Source of the DNA: Parapontixanthobacter aurantiacus | Lineage (GTDB): Bacteria > Pseudomonadota > Alphaproteobacteria > Sphingomonadales > Sphingomonadaceae | Direction of reading: 5' to 3' | DNA: 64,000 bases | NCBI RefSeq assembly: GCF_009827635.1 | Contig: NZ_WTYW01000001.1 | Coordinates: 328,001-392,000 of the forward strand | Shown here: positions 51,484-61,172 of the stretch, piece by piece | How positions within the stretch are numbered: position 1 is the stretch's first letter | Layout: each line of letters starts with the position of its first letter | Position numbers and translations under genes: made by a program | Notes under the pieces: generated by a model | Databases searched by the model: none | Seen by the model: the letters and a program-made list of their open reading frames with translations, nothing else | What the model was told of the DNA's origin: nothing

Positions 51484-52965
51484 ATGGATACGATCGCACT
51501 TATTCTCATCATCGTGGCCCTGCTGATCGGCGGGGCGGCCGGCTGGTTCATGGGGTCACGCCCCGTCGCCGACTGGAAGGCGCGCCATGCGGAGCGCGAT
51601 GCGGAGGCGCGCGAGGTGGACGAGAAGTTTCGCCGGGCGATCGTGGATCTGGAGAACGCGACCGTTCGCGCACAAGCCGCGGATACTCTGGCGGACAAGC
51701 TCGAGCAGGTGCGGTCCGACCGCGAAAGTCTCGCCGGACGGCTCGCCTCGCTGGAAAGCGGTGCAGAGGCGCGAGAACGGGCGTTGGAAGAACGCTATGC
51801 CGAGCGCGAACGCCATTTCGAGCGCGAGTTGAAGCGCCTCGTCGATGCCGAAGAAAAGCTGCAGGCTAAGTTCAACGAGATCGGCGAAAAGATGCTGGAA
51901 GGAGCACGCTCGAAGTTCCTCGAAGGCGCGCAGTCGCATCTCGCATCGCTGAACAAGGAAAGCCTCGCCGAACTGGAGAAAAAGGTCGGGCCGGTCGGCG
52001 AGACGCTGGAACGCTATCGCAAGCGGGTCGAGGAACTCGAGAAGAACAGGGTCAGCGATTTCGAACGGTTGCAGGGCGTCATCGGACAGGTCCGTGAGGG
52101 CCAGGAGCGGGTGATGGAAGGCGCCAACCGCATCACGACCACGCTGCGCGGCGCGACCAAGGCGCGGGGCGACTGGGGCGAATTGCAGCTGGCAAACCTC
52201 CTGGAAAGCTGCGGCCTCTATGACAAGGCGGATTTCGACTTCCAGGTCAGCGTGCGCGGGGACGACAGCAACATCCTGCGCCCCGATGCCGTCATCAACA
52301 TCCCCGGCAGCAGGCGGCTGGTCGTCGACGTGAAGAACGTCTTCAACACCTATGCGCGGGCGAACGAGGCCGATAACGAGGAAGAGCGGCAGGAATTGTT
52401 GCGGACCCATGCGCGCGAATTGCGCACACATATCGACGAGCTATCGGCCAAGAGGTATCAGGATTTCGTCGAGGGATCGGCCGATTTCGTCGTCATGTTC
52501 GTGCCCGGCGAGCATGTTCTTTACGCCGCGCTGACGCAGGATAGCGGCCTTCTGGATTACGCGCTGAAGAAGCAGATTGTCCTGTCATCGCCATTGAACT
52601 TCATGTCGATCGCGCTGACGGTCAGCACGGTCTGGCGGCAGGCGGGCGTGCAGGCCGACGCGCAGGAAATCGCCGCGCTCGGCAAGGAACTCTACGACCG
52701 CTTGGGCGTCGTCGCCGGTCATCTGGGGGCGCTCCGCAAGAGCCTTGCATCCACCAATACGCATTTCGACAAGCTGGTCGGCAGCTTCGATACCAATCTG
52801 CGCCGCACCGGCGAGCGGTTCGAGGAACTGAGCATCGATACCAGCGCGAAGGATCTGGCGGAGGCGCTGCCGATCGGGCATCAGCCGCGCCGGCTGGCGA
52901 ATTTCTCGGAAGAAGCCGACAGCGCCGCTTCGATCGAGGAAGAGGAGCGCGACGCGGCGGAATAG
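51484..52965 (+). CDS. rmuC: DNA recombination protein RmuC
   Basis: A 493-residue protein. One N-terminal hydrophobic helix (about 5-22), a long Glu/Lys/Arg-rich coiled coil (about 30-220) and the conserved RmuC nuclease-like domain (about 220-420) with ARGDWGELQLANLLESCGL, VDVKNVFNTYAR and PGEHVLYAAL. RmuC limits inversions and duplications at repeats. The tail from 430 is acidic. Confidence 0.93.
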   Translation: MDTIALILIIVALLIGGAAGWFMGSRPVADWKARHAERDAEAREVDEKFRRAIVDLENATVRAQAADTLADKLEQVRSDRESLAGRLASLESGAEARERALEERYAERERHFERELKRLVDAEEKLQAKFNEIGEKMLEGARSKFLEGAQSHLASLNKESLAELEKKVGPVGETLERYRKRVEELEKNRVSDFERLQGVIGQVREGQERVMEGANRITTTLRGATKARGDWGELQLANLLESCGLYDKADFDFQVSVRGDDSNILRPDAVINIPGSRRLVVDVKNVFNTYARANEADNEEERQELLRTHARELRTHIDELSAKRYQDFVEGSADFVVMFVPGEHVLYAALTQDSGLLDYALKKQIVLSSPLNFMSIALTVSTVWRQAGVQADAQEIAALGKELYDRLGVVAGHLGALRKSLASTNTHFDKLVGSFDTNLRRTGERFEELSIDTSAKDLAEALPIGHQPRRLANFSEEADSAASIEEEERDAAE

Positions 52966-52987
52966 GCGTCGCTCCGAAAATCCGGCT

Positions 52988-53506
52988 TCAGTTCCCGCCG
53001 CCCTTGGCGAGCGGCGACATGTATTCCTCGTCCGTGACCTTTTCCTTCCACACGACGTTCTCGCCATCCAGCGCTTCCTGCACGACGTAATGCGTCATGC
53101 TGCTGTCCGGGGTCGCGCCGTGCCAGTGGTCCTTGTCCGGCGGGCACCACAGGATGTCGCCCTCGTAGAACTCGTATTTCTCGCCATTGCGCAACTGCGT
53201 CCAGCCGATCCCTTGCGTGACGTAGAGCGTCTGGCCGAGCGGGTGGCTGTGCCAGGCGGTCCGCGCGCCCGGTTCGAAGGAGACGATGGCCCCGGTCACG
53301 CGCGAGGGACCGGCGCGATCGAACTGGCCGGAAATGTGGGCGGTGCCGGTGAAGTATTCTTCCGGCCCCTCGACCGGTTCGCGGGCTTCCTTGCGGTCGA
53401 TTTCCATTGTCGCTTCCTCGCCGGTGCCCGTTTCGAAAGTGGTCGAGGCCGGGGCAGGGGCTGCCTGTGCCAGCAGCACGCCGGCAATAAGGGTCGTAGT
53501 GGTCAT
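52988..53506 (-). CDS. Secreted cupin-domain protein
   Basis: A protein of 172 residues. An N-terminal signal peptide (MTTTTLIAGVLLAQAAPA) is followed by a cupin: motif 1 TAWHSHPLGQTLYVTQGIG and motif 2 GDILWCPPDKDHWHGATP, both with metal-ligand His residues. It resembles the mandelonitrile-lyase-like and carboxymuconolactone-associated single cupins. Substrate unknown; the metal site looks intact. Confidence 0.8.
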   Translation of the reverse strand: MTTTTLIAGVLLAQAAPAPASTTFETGTGEEATMEIDRKEAREPVEGPEEYFTGTAHISGQFDRAGPSRVTGAIVSFEPGARTAWHSHPLGQTLYVTQGIGWTQLRNGEKYEFYEGDILWCPPDKDHWHGATPDSSMTHYVVQEALDGENVVWKEKVTDEEYMSPLAKGGGN

Positions 53507-53581
53507 GACGGCACAATGAGGGGCCGCGCACCGCGTTCCTTTCCCGACACGCGCTTCCGCGATTAAACTATCTCTCGGCAG

Positions 53582-54421
53582 TCAGCCGAGCCGCGCGCGC
53601 ACCTCGTAACCCAGCACGGCAGCGGCGACGGCGGCGTTGAGGCTGTCCGCGCGCCCGAGCATCGGCATCGTCACGCGCAGGTCGCAGGCCGTCTCGTATT
53701 CGGCAGGCAAGCCGCGCGATTCGTTGCCGACCATGACGAAGCAGGGCGCGGCATAGGCCGCCTCGCGATAGGGCACCGCCTCGCGCAGACTGGCGGCGAC
53801 AAGCTGCCCCGCACCGCCGCGCAGCCATGTCTCGAATTCCGCCCAAGACGCGCGCGCCACGCGCTGCGTGAAGATCGCGCCCATGCTGGCGCGCACGGCT
53901 TCCACACCGAAAGGGTCGGCGCAATCGTCGATCAGGATGAGGCCACCCGCGCCGATCGCATCGCCTGTCCGCAGCATCGTGCCGAGATTGCCGGGATCGC
54001 GCAGCGCCTGTGCGACCAGCCAGATGTCCGCCGCATCGCGCTCGATCCGGTCGAGCGCGGTGTCGAATTCCGGGAAGACACCGACGAGGCTCTGCGCATT
54101 GTCCTTACCGGTGATCTTGGACAGGATGTCGGGCGTCGTCTCCACGATGTCGCCGCCTTCTGCCGCGACTGCCTTCTCGAGCGCCGCGACGAGCGGGTGG
54201 GGATCGCGGCCCGCGGCCATGACGAGCAGCTCGGGAACGTGGCCGGTCTCGCGCGCATCGGTAAGCAGGCGCAGACCCTCGACGAGGAACTTGCGCTCGC
54301 GGCGGCGATGCTTCTTGTCGCGCAGGGAGCGCAGATATTTGACGGTCGGGTTGGAGAAGCCGGATATGGTGCGCCGCCGGGCGCCGTCGTCCGGGGAATG
54401 TCCTTCAGGCGAACCGGTCAC
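53582..54421 (-). CDS. RNA methyltransferase, TrmH/SpoU family
   Basis: A 279-residue 2'-O-ribose methyltransferase. The substrate-binding domain precedes the SPOUT knot, whose motifs are QALRDPGNLGTMLRTGDA, VMVGNESRGLPAE and MPMLGRADSLNAAVAAAVLGYE. It acts on rRNA or tRNA, but the exact site is not readable. It starts with a GTG that shares one base with the HPr stop (TAGTG). Confidence 0.88.
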   Translation of the reverse strand: MTGSPEGHSPDDGARRRTISGFSNPTVKYLRSLRDKKHRRRERKFLVEGLRLLTDARETGHVPELLVMAAGRDPHPLVAALEKAVAAEGGDIVETTPDILSKITGKDNAQSLVGVFPEFDTALDRIERDAADIWLVAQALRDPGNLGTMLRTGDAIGAGGLILIDDCADPFGVEAVRASMGAIFTQRVARASWAEFETWLRGGAGQLVAASLREAVPYREAAYAAPCFVMVGNESRGLPAEYETACDLRVTMPMLGRADSLNAAVAAAVLGYEVRARLG

Positions 54422-54699
54422 TATTCCTCGCCGAAGCCGTCGGAAATCATCGCGGTCAGTTCGTCGCAGACCGCATCGGCGTCATCGCCCTCGACCGCGA
54501 CGGTCACCGTGTCGCCCTTCGCCGCGCCCAGCATCATCAGACCGAGGATCGAGCCGCCTGCGGCTGCGTTGCCGTCCTTCGCGACGGTCACCTTGCAGTC
54601 GTCTGGCAGCGCGGCGACCGCACCGACGAATTTCGCACTCGCGCGCGCATGAAGCCCGCGCTGATTGACGATCACGACTTCGCGCGCGGCGCGGCTCAT
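54421..54699 (-). CDS. ptsH: Phosphocarrier protein HPr
   Basis: A 92-residue phosphocarrier. The EI-dependent histidine is His17 in RGLHARASAKF; the HprK-target serine is probably Ser50 in GGSILGLMML. Both phosphorylation sites are thus present. It follows EIIA with a 4-bp overlap and precedes the TrmH-like gene. No EI gene (ptsP/ptsI) is in the window. Its role is regulatory in alphaproteobacteria that lack sugar EIIB/EIIC. Confidence 0.93.
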   Translation of the reverse strand: MSRAAREVVIVNQRGLHARASAKFVGAVAALPDDCKVTVAKDGNAAAGGSILGLMMLGAAKGDTVTVAVEGDDADAVCDELTAMISDGFGEE

Positions 54700-55130
54700 G
54701 AACCGGCGACTTTCGCTTCCCTCGCTTCGCCCGCATGGCCGAGAAATTCGGAGGCGACCGTGATGTAGTTGCGCCCGGCATCGCGCGCGGCCCGCACGGC
54801 GTCGGTCACGTTCATCGTGTTGCGACAGCTCGACAGCCGGATCAGCATGGGCAGGTTGATGCCCGCGATGACCTCGATGCGGCCTGCCTCCATCAGCGAG
54901 ATGGCGAGGTTCGAAGGCGTGCCGCCGAACAGGTCGGTCAGCAGGATCGTCCCGCTCCCCTCGTCGACGGCGGCGATGGCGGCGGCAATTTCCTCGCGCC
55001 GCTGTTCCATGTCGTCATTCGGCCCGATGCAGATCGGCGCGACGTTTTCCTGCTTGCCGACGACATGCTCCATCGCATCGATGAAGGTCTCGGCGAGGCT
55101 GCCATGGGTGACGAGGACGATGCCGATCAT
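54696..55130 (-). CDS. PTS EIIA-Man-type protein
   Basis: A protein of 144 residues of the mannose-family EIIA. The phospho-acceptor His9 lies in VLVTHGSLAETF, and LTDLFGGTPSN is the second family signature. It accepts phosphate from HPr and in this PTS has a regulatory rather than transport role. The gap to rapZ is 134 bp; ATGA overlap with HPr. Confidence 0.92.
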   Translation of the reverse strand: MIGIVLVTHGSLAETFIDAMEHVVGKQENVAPICIGPNDDMEQRREEIAAAIAAVDEGSGTILLTDLFGGTPSNLAISLMEAGRIEVIAGINLPMLIRLSSCRNTMNVTDAVRAARDAGRNYITVASEFLGHAGEAREAKVAGS

Positions 55131-55264
55131 CGAGCGGTCCGGATTGCCCCGGCGGTCAGAAGCTGCGGAGTTGTCAATGAAGTGTCCATGCGATGGTTCG
55201 AATCGAGTATCTTCGCCTTGCCTGTTCGTCGCGAAATTATCCGCGTTGCGGCATTAACCCTTAC

Positions 55265-56185
55265 TTATCGCCCCTCAAGCTCGTCGGTTTGCCGCGCCTT
55301 GAGATTGCGATGGATGACCGTGGGCGAAAAGCCCTGCTCGCGCAAGGTGTCGGCCATGGTTTCCGCGGTAAAAACGCTGCGGTGTCTCCCGCCGGTACAC
55401 CCGAAGGCAATGTTGAGATAGCTGCGGCCCTGCGCGGCATAGCGCGGCAGCAGTTCAAGGACGAGGTCCTTCATCTTGGCGAAGGCCGGTTCGAACGCCT
55501 CGTCGCTCAGGATATGATCGCCGACGGGTCCGTCGAGCCCCGTCTGTTCCCGCAAGCCGGCGATCCAGTGCGGATTGTCGAGAAAGCGCATATCGAAGAC
55601 GAGATCGGCCAGCGGCGGCATCCCTCGGGCGAAGCCGAAGCTGGAAATGGTGACGGTCATCGGCTGGCGATAGGCGTCGGAGAACTTGTCGCGCACGACC
55701 TGTTGCAGGAGGTTGCTCGACAGGTCGGTCGTGTCGATGACGAGATCGGCCCAGCGGCGCAGCGGTTCGAGCAGTTCGCGTTCCGCCAGGATGCCTTCGC
55801 GAACCGGGCGTTCGGCGGCCATCGGGTGGCGCCGCCGCGTCTCGTTGTAACGGCGCTCGAGTTCGGCGCTGCCGCAATCGATGAACAGGGTGGTGATCGA
55901 GATCCCGTCCGCGCGCGAATACTCCTTCACCATCTCGGTAATCTCGTGAGGCACGAAGCCGCGCGTGCGCGAATCGAACCCGATGGCGAGGGGGGCGTGC
56001 GGTTCGCCTTCGGTCGCGATCATTCCGGGCAGCAGGCGAATGGGGAAATTGTCGATGATCTCCCAGCCCATGTCTTCGAGTTCGTGCAGTGCGGTGGACT
56101 TGCCCGCTCCCGACAGGCCGGTGACGAGCAGGATGCGCTGGGCTGCATCGTCGTTCGACAGCGAGGCGGTATCGGGTTCTCTCAT
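55265..56185 (-). CDS. rapZ: RNase adapter protein RapZ
   Basis: A 306-residue protein of the YvcJ/RapZ family. Walker A GLSGAGKST is at 23-31; GFDSRTRG and the C-terminal IGCTGGRHRSV (as FGCTGGRHRSV) are conserved. In E. coli it controls GlmS through GlmZ and RNase E and binds GlcN6P; the alphaproteobacterial role is not certain but linkage to PTS genes is widespread. Its start is the ATG at 56185. Confidence 0.93.
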   Translation of the reverse strand: MREPDTASLSNDDAAQRILLVTGLSGAGKSTALHELEDMGWEIIDNFPIRLLPGMIATEGEPHAPLAIGFDSRTRGFVPHEITEMVKEYSRADGISITTLFIDCGSAELERRYNETRRRHPMAAERPVREGILAERELLEPLRRWADLVIDTTDLSSNLLQQVVRDKFSDAYRQPMTVTISSFGFARGMPPLADLVFDMRFLDNPHWIAGLREQTGLDGPVGDHILSDEAFEPAFAKMKDLVLELLPRYAAQGRSYLNIAFGCTGGRHRSVFTAETMADTLREQGFSPTVIHRNLKARQTDELEGR

Positions 56186-56228
56186 CGCAAACGGCTCAAT
56201 GACGCAATGCCGCCGGGGACGCAACGCA

Positions 56229-56663
56229 TCATGGCGAAAGGGGCAGGCCGTGATGTCTCAGGGCGAGTTCGGCGCGCAGAACGGCAGAGGGCGCGCGATA
56301 GTCGAAAGGCACCACGGGAATGGCAATGTCGAGCAGTGTGCGACGCTCGACCGTCTCGGGCAGACGAGGAGGCGCATCGTGAGATTCGAGGATCAGCGCC
56401 ACCGGAGCCGCAGTCACCGCGAAGGAGACGAGGCCTACCCCATGCACTTCGAGAAGCCCGCGCGTCTGCCCCTCGGGCGGCTGCGCGATAAGGTGGTCCC
56501 CATTGCCTTCGAGCAGCACACCATCGTCGCCGATCAACTGCGCCCCGCGATCGATCAGCGCGAGCGCCAGCGTCGACTTGCCGCTACCGGGCGGCCCGGC
56601 GAGGAGCAGCGCACGACCACCGACCGCCACCGCCGTCATGTTGAGGACCGACGTTCCGCTCAT
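56229..56663 (-). CDS. hprK: HPr kinase/phosphorylase, short alphaproteobacterial form
   Basis: A 144-residue HprK that lacks the N-terminal domain of Gram-positive versions. Walker A GPPGSGKST is at 23-31, followed by LIGDDGVLL, which carries the catalytic aspartate. It phosphorylates and dephosphorylates HPr at Ser. The ATG at 56663 overlaps the chvG stop (ATGA), linking it to the two-component system. Confidence 0.92.
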   Translation of the reverse strand: MSGTSVLNMTAVAVGGRALLLAGPPGSGKSTLALALIDRGAQLIGDDGVLLEGNGDHLIAQPPEGQTRGLLEVHGVGLVSFAVTAAPVALILESHDAPPRLPETVERRTLLDIAIPVVPFDYRAPSAVLRAELALRHHGLPLSP

Positions 56664-58240
56664 TCGGGCTCGGGGAGCGCCGGCAGGACCATCCGCAGGC
56701 ACGCCCCGCTTGCCCCATCGCTGCGGGCATGAGCGGTCAGCGTGCCTTCATGCGCTTCGCAGATGGTTCGTGCTATCGCGAGGCCAAGGCCCGAATGATT
56801 GCCGAAATCTTCTTCTTCCGGCCGATCCGAATGAAACCGCGTGAAGATTTTTTCCCGCGCGCTTTCCGGGATGCCCGGACCCTCGTCGCAAATGTCCATC
56901 ACGATGGTCTGTCCGGGCGCGGACAGGGTGACCGCGATCGTTCCGCTTTCGGGCGAGAAGGACACGGCATTGTCGATCAGGTTCTCGATCACCCGTTCGA
57001 GCCGCGCCGGAACGCCGTTGACGAAATAATAGTCCCGGCCCGTCGACAGTTCGACATGGGCGCTGCCGTTCTCCCCGCGAGCATCGCGCGACGCGATGAT
57101 GTTCTCGGCCAGTTCCGCAAGGTCGACAGGCTCGAAAACGGCGCGCGAGATCTCTGCATCGATCCGGCTGGCATCTGAGATTTCCGTGACGAGGCGGCTG
57201 ATGCGGCGGACGTCGTGCTCGGCTATCTCGCTCAACTGTTTGCGCAAGTCCGGGTCCTCGACCTTGCCGAGCGATTCGACCGCGCTGCGCAAGGAGGCGA
57301 GCGGGTTCTTGATCTCGTGCGCGACGTCGGCGGCGAAACTCTCGACCGCGTCGATGCGGGTGCGCAGGGCGCTCGACATATCCGAGATGGCGCGGGCGAG
57401 CAGGCCGATCTCGTCGCTTCTTTCGGGCAGGCGCGGCACTTCGACCAGCCGTTCCCGGCCCTGCCGCACCCGGATTGCGGCACGCACGAGTTCGCGCAGC
57501 GGCTGGACGATGGTGCGGGCGAGAAACAGCGAGAGCAGCGTGGACGAAGCGAGCGCGACCAGAACGACGATCGCGACGGTGCTGCGCGCCTCCCGCACGG
57601 CGCGGGTGATGTCGACAGGATTGCGGGTCGTGAGGAGTGTCTCACCGTCGAGGCCGACCGGCGCGGCGGCGGTGATGACGTGCGTTCCGTCGGGCGCGTC
57701 GCGCAATACGATCTGCGTCAGGTTCTCCTCCCGCGCCCGCTGCAGTTCCGGCCAGTCCTCCGCATCGTCGGCCGCGGGCTCGACATAATCGGGCAAGGGC
57801 GGGGCTCCGACGATCCAGTCGAACGCGCGATCGAGATTGCGCGAAAGGCCGCTCGCATCGAGGTCGTCGCGCGGGTCGTTCAGCGTGAAGGAGGGCGGGG
57901 CGAGCGAGAAGCTGTCGGTCTTGAGATTGCCCGCCGCGTCGTACACCCGCAGGCGTAGGCGCTGTTCGCGACCGATCTGGATGAGCAGCGCCGCCTGCCG
58001 TTCGGGCGTCGCCCCGGCCAGCGCCTCGGCCGTGATCTGCGCTTCGATCAGGGCAAGCTTGAACCGCTCGTCCAGCAATTGCTTGCGATAGCTGTCGATG
58101 TAGATCAGCCCGCCGCCCAGCAGGATCAGCGGCAGGATGTTGACGAACAGGATGCGCCAGTAAAGCGAGAGGCGCAACGACCAGCGCAGCTTGGACAGGC
58201 GCGGATCGCTTCGCAGGACGCTGCGCGTTTCCTCAAACAT
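56660..58240 (-). CDS. chvG: Sensor histidine kinase ChvG
   Basis: A protein of 526 residues with helices at about 28-48 and 221-241 bounding a periplasmic sensor. HAMP follows, the phospho-acceptor is His308 in AADVAHEIKNPLASL, and the HATPase motifs include ENLIDNAVSFSPE, DEGPGIPE and SGLGLAIARTI. In rhizobia and Agrobacterium ChvG senses acid and envelope conditions, with ExoR-type inhibitors; none is seen here. Confidence 0.93.
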   Translation of the reverse strand: MFEETRSVLRSDPRLSKLRWSLRLSLYWRILFVNILPLILLGGGLIYIDSYRKQLLDERFKLALIEAQITAEALAGATPERQAALLIQIGREQRLRLRVYDAAGNLKTDSFSLAPPSFTLNDPRDDLDASGLSRNLDRAFDWIVGAPPLPDYVEPAADDAEDWPELQRAREENLTQIVLRDAPDGTHVITAAAPVGLDGETLLTTRNPVDITRAVREARSTVAIVVLVALASSTLLSLFLARTIVQPLRELVRAAIRVRQGRERLVEVPRLPERSDEIGLLARAISDMSSALRTRIDAVESFAADVAHEIKNPLASLRSAVESLGKVEDPDLRKQLSEIAEHDVRRISRLVTEISDASRIDAEISRAVFEPVDLAELAENIIASRDARGENGSAHVELSTGRDYYFVNGVPARLERVIENLIDNAVSFSPESGTIAVTLSAPGQTIVMDICDEGPGIPESAREKIFTRFHSDRPEEEDFGNHSGLGLAIARTICEAHEGTLTAHARSDGASGACLRMVLPALPEPE

Positions 58241-58281
58241 TCGCCGTCCACGCGCGAATTCGCGCGATCCCCCGTATACCT

Positions 58282-59103
58282 TCAGCCATCGGAGAAGCTG
58301 TAGCCTGCCCCGTAAAGCGTCTCGATGGCGGAGAAATTGTCGTCGATGCTGCGAAACTTGCGCCGCATCCGCTTGATGTGGCTGTCCACCGTCCGGTCGT
58401 CGACGAACATGTCGTCGGGATAGGCGGAATCCATCAGTTGGTTGCGCGACTTGATGACGCCGGGCCGGGTCGCCAGCGCTTCCAGCAACAGGAACTCGGT
58501 CACGGTAAGCGAGACGGGCTTGCCGTCCCAGGTCACGTAATGGCGCTCTGCATCCATGAACAGGCGCCCGCGGGTCAGATTGCCCGCCGCTTCTCCGCTG
58601 CTCTTGGTGCTGGAGCCTTGCGGCAGGCGAGCATCGCGCCGGCGCAGGATAGCGCGGATACGGGCCAGTAGCAGGCGCAGGCTGAAGGGCTTGGCGATAT
58701 AGTCGTCCGCGCCCATTTCAAGGCCCTGTTCCTCGTCCTGCTCGTCATCCTTGCTGGTCAGGAAGATGACGGGAAGGGCCGATTGCGCCCGCAGCGCGCG
58801 CAGCAGTTCGAGGCCGTCCATGCGCGGCATCTTGATGTCGAACACGGCGAGATCGGGAGGGTTCTCGAGAAGAGCCTTCAGCGCGGTCTCGCCATCGGAA
58901 TAGACGCGGGTCATGTAGCCTTCGGCCTGCAAGGCGATCGAGACCGTCGTCAGGATATTGCGGTCGTCATCCACCAGCGCGATGACGGTCTGATCCTCTT
59001 TGCCCGTATCCTCGCCACCGTCATGCACCGCATCGACTGCCTTGTCGTCGTTCGGGTCGGGCGCGTTTGCGGAAAGGTCGCTCATGTCTTCGCTATGTTC
59101 CAT
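58282..59103 (-). CDS. chvI: Response regulator ChvI (OmpR family)
   Basis: A 273-residue regulator. A 36-residue acidic N-terminal extension precedes the receiver with phospho-acceptor Asp89 ([14 protein letters not shown]) and Lys in FLTSKDD. The C-terminal winged helix has [15 protein letters not shown]. The ATG at 59103 is preceded by GAGGCGAT; a second ATG at 59085 is possible. It sits upstream of chvG on the same strand, 41 bp apart, and divergent from pckA. Confidence 0.92.
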   Translation of the reverse strand: MEHSEDMSDLSANAPDPNDDKAVDAVHDGGEDTGKEDQTVIALVDDDRNILTTVSIALQAEGYMTRVYSDGETALKALLENPPDLAVFDIKMPRMDGLELLRALRAQSALPVIFLTSKDDEQDEEQGLEMGADDYIAKPFSLRLLLARIRAILRRRDARLPQGSSTKSSGEAAGNLTRGRLFMDAERHYVTWDGKPVSLTVTEFLLLEALATRPGVIKSRNQLMDSAYPDDMFVDDRTVDSHIKRMRRKFRSIDDNFSAIETLYGAGYSFSDG

Positions 59104-59436
59104 ATCGCCTCGAAACCTAGCCCTTTCGCACGCCCGATACAACGCGGCATCAATATGCCGCTACGCAGCATGAAACCTTCGCATTTGCAGCATCCGTGAC
59201 TCCGAAATATAAACTTTGATAATTCGGGATGTCGCAAATCGCGACAGTCGTTGGATCGGCGCGACAATACGCGGTTAACGGCATTTGACGCGACTGTTGT
59301 GCGCTATTAACGGGAAAGACAACCGAGAGCGCATTCGTATGCACGGCGCCCCAGGCTCGTGCTATCGTTGCAGTCGGCCGGCAAGGTCTTCGACCGGCAT
59401 TGCCGCTGTAGCATCAAGTTTCAGGAGTCCCGTCCC
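59104..59436. promoter_or_regulatory. chvI-pckA divergent intergenic region
   Basis: 333 bp with no accepted gene; contains GTCGC and GCGAC around five bases near 59231, plus AT-rich stretches near 59205-59225 and 59305-59315 that could hold promoters for both genes. A link between ChvI and pckA regulation is known in some alphaproteobacteria, but here I infer it from position only. Confidence 0.5.
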
Positions 59437-61032
59437 GTGTCATCCATTTCGCTCGCCGATAACGGTATAGTTACCAACGCAACCATCCACGCCAACCTGT
59501 CCTCCGACGAGTTGACGCAGGCCGCGCTCGACAATGGCGAAGGCAAGCTCGCCGAGGGTGGTCCGCTGGTGGTCACGACGGGCAAGCACACGGGACGCAG
59601 CGCGAAGGACAAGTTCATCGTCCGCAACGCCGAGACAGAAGACACCGTCTGGTGGGACAACAACGCCTCCATGACGCCGGAGCATTTTGCCAATCTGAAG
59701 GAAGACTTCCTCGCCGCGCTGAAGGACAAGGACAAGCTCTACGTCGCCGACCTGTTCGGCGGATCGCAGCCTGAACACCGCGTCCGGGTGCGCGTCGTCA
59801 ACGAATATGCCTGGCACAACCAGTTCATCCGCACCATGCTCGTTCGCCCGACGAAGGACGAACTCGAAGGGTTCGAGGCGGAATACGTCATCATCGACCT
59901 GCCGAGCTTCAACGCCGATCCCGAACGCCACGGTACACGCAGCGAAACGGTCATCGCGGTCAATCTCGAAGAGAAGCTGATTTTGATCGGCGGCACCGAG
60001 TATGGCGGCGAAATGAAGAAGAGCGTGTTCGGCGTTCTGAACTACCTCCTGCCGGTTAAGGGCGTGATGCCGATGCACTGCTCGGCGAATATTGGTCCGG
60101 ACGGCAAGTCGGCGGTGTTCTTCGGCCTGTCCGGCACGGGCAAGACGACACTGTCCGCCGATGCGAGCCGCACCCTGATCGGTGACGACGAACATGGCTG
60201 GTCGGACACGGCGGTCTTCAATTTCGAAGGCGGCTGCTATGCCAAGATGATCCGCCTCGATCCCGAAGCGGAGCCGGAAATCTACGCCACGACGAAGATG
60301 AAGGGCACGCTGCTCGAAAACGTCGTGATGGACGAGAACGGCAAGATCGATCTCGACGACAACTCGCTCGCAGAGAATACGCGCGGCGCCTATCCGCTGT
60401 CCTCGATCCCGAACACTTCCGACGAGAACATGGGCCCGCCGCCCAGCAACGTCATCATGCTGACCGCCGATGCCTTCGGCGTGCTGCCTCCGATCGCGCG
60501 CCTCACCCCCGACCAGGCGATGTATCACTTTCTCTCGGGCTATACGGCGAAGGTCGCCGGAACGGAAATCGGCGTGACCGAACCCGAAGCGACGTTCTCG
60601 ACCTGTTTCGGCGCGCCGTTCATGCCGCGCCATCCGAGCGTTTACGGCAATCTTCTGAAGAAGCGCATCGCGGAAGGCGGCGCGCAGTGCTGGCTCGTCA
60701 ATACGGGCTGGACCGGCGGCAAATACGGCACGGGCAAGCGGATGCCGATCAAGGCGACCCGCGCCCTGCTCAATGCGGCGCTGGACGGTTCGCTCAACGA
60801 TGTCGAGTTCCGCAAGGATCCGAATTTCGGCTTCGACGTGCCGGTCTCGGTTCCCTCGCTCGAAGAACAGGGCATCGACCAGGACATTCTCGATCCGCGC
60901 ACGACCTGGGACGACAAGGACGAATATGACCGCACGGCGAAGAAGCTGGTGCAGCTCTTCGTCGACAATTTCGCGGAGTTCGAGGCGCATGTCGATTCTG
61001 GCGTGAGGGAAGCGGCCCCGACCGCGGCCTGA
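59437..61032 (+). CDS. pckA: Phosphoenolpyruvate carboxykinase (ATP)
   Basis: A 531-residue enzyme turning oxaloacetate into PEP, the entry to gluconeogenesis. The P-loop GLSGTGKTT is at 230-238, with [14 protein letters not shown] before it and the metal/substrate HCSAN and ENMGPP regions. Start is a GTG at 59437, preceded by AGGAG at 59422-59426; the ATG 78 bp upstream gives a non-homologous leader. It is divergent from chvI, and shares a strong terminator with the antiporter. Confidence 0.96.
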   Translation: MSSISLADNGIVTNATIHANLSSDELTQAALDNGEGKLAEGGPLVVTTGKHTGRSAKDKFIVRNAETEDTVWWDNNASMTPEHFANLKEDFLAALKDKDKLYVADLFGGSQPEHRVRVRVVNEYAWHNQFIRTMLVRPTKDELEGFEAEYVIIDLPSFNADPERHGTRSETVIAVNLEEKLILIGGTEYGGEMKKSVFGVLNYLLPVKGVMPMHCSANIGPDGKSAVFFGLSGTGKTTLSADASRTLIGDDEHGWSDTAVFNFEGGCYAKMIRLDPEAEPEIYATTKMKGTLLENVVMDENGKIDLDDNSLAENTRGAYPLSSIPNTSDENMGPPPSNVIMLTADAFGVLPPIARLTPDQAMYHFLSGYTAKVAGTEIGVTEPEATFSTCFGAPFMPRHPSVYGNLLKKRIAEGGAQCWLVNTGWTGGKYGTGKRMPIKATRALLNAALDGSLNDVEFRKDPNFGFDVPVSVPSLEEQGIDQDILDPRTTWDDKDEYDRTAKKLVQLFVDNFAEFEAHVDSGVREAAPTAA

Positions 61033-61061
61033 TCCTTACCGCTTCATACCGGTTGGAGAGG

Positions 61062-61104
61062 AAAACCCCCTTCGTGGCGGCATGACCGCTGCGGAGGGGG
61101 TTTT
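61062..61104. terminator. Bidirectional Rho-independent terminator
   Basis: AAAACCCCC (61062-61070) pairs with GGGGGTTTT (61096-61104); further pairs continue inward and a nested GCGG/CCGC hairpin lies in the loop. It ends pckA on the plus strand and serves the convergent antiporter gene on the other. Confidence 0.9.
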
Positions 61105-61172
61105 GCCATCGACGGGCAACGAGACGGCGCTGAAACTCGACCGGGTGCCTGAGCCGCTGTCGAGGGCAGCTC

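Noticed and set aside
50915-51526. 187-codon frame antisense to the Cys-rich protein
   Set aside because: The Cys-rich frame fits a known family with regular CxxxC spacing; the antisense frame does not.
59440-60990. 516-codon open frame antisense to pckA
   Set aside because: Mirror of a highly GC-biased real gene; pckA has every catalytic motif and proper start, and the antisense product has no recognisable domain.
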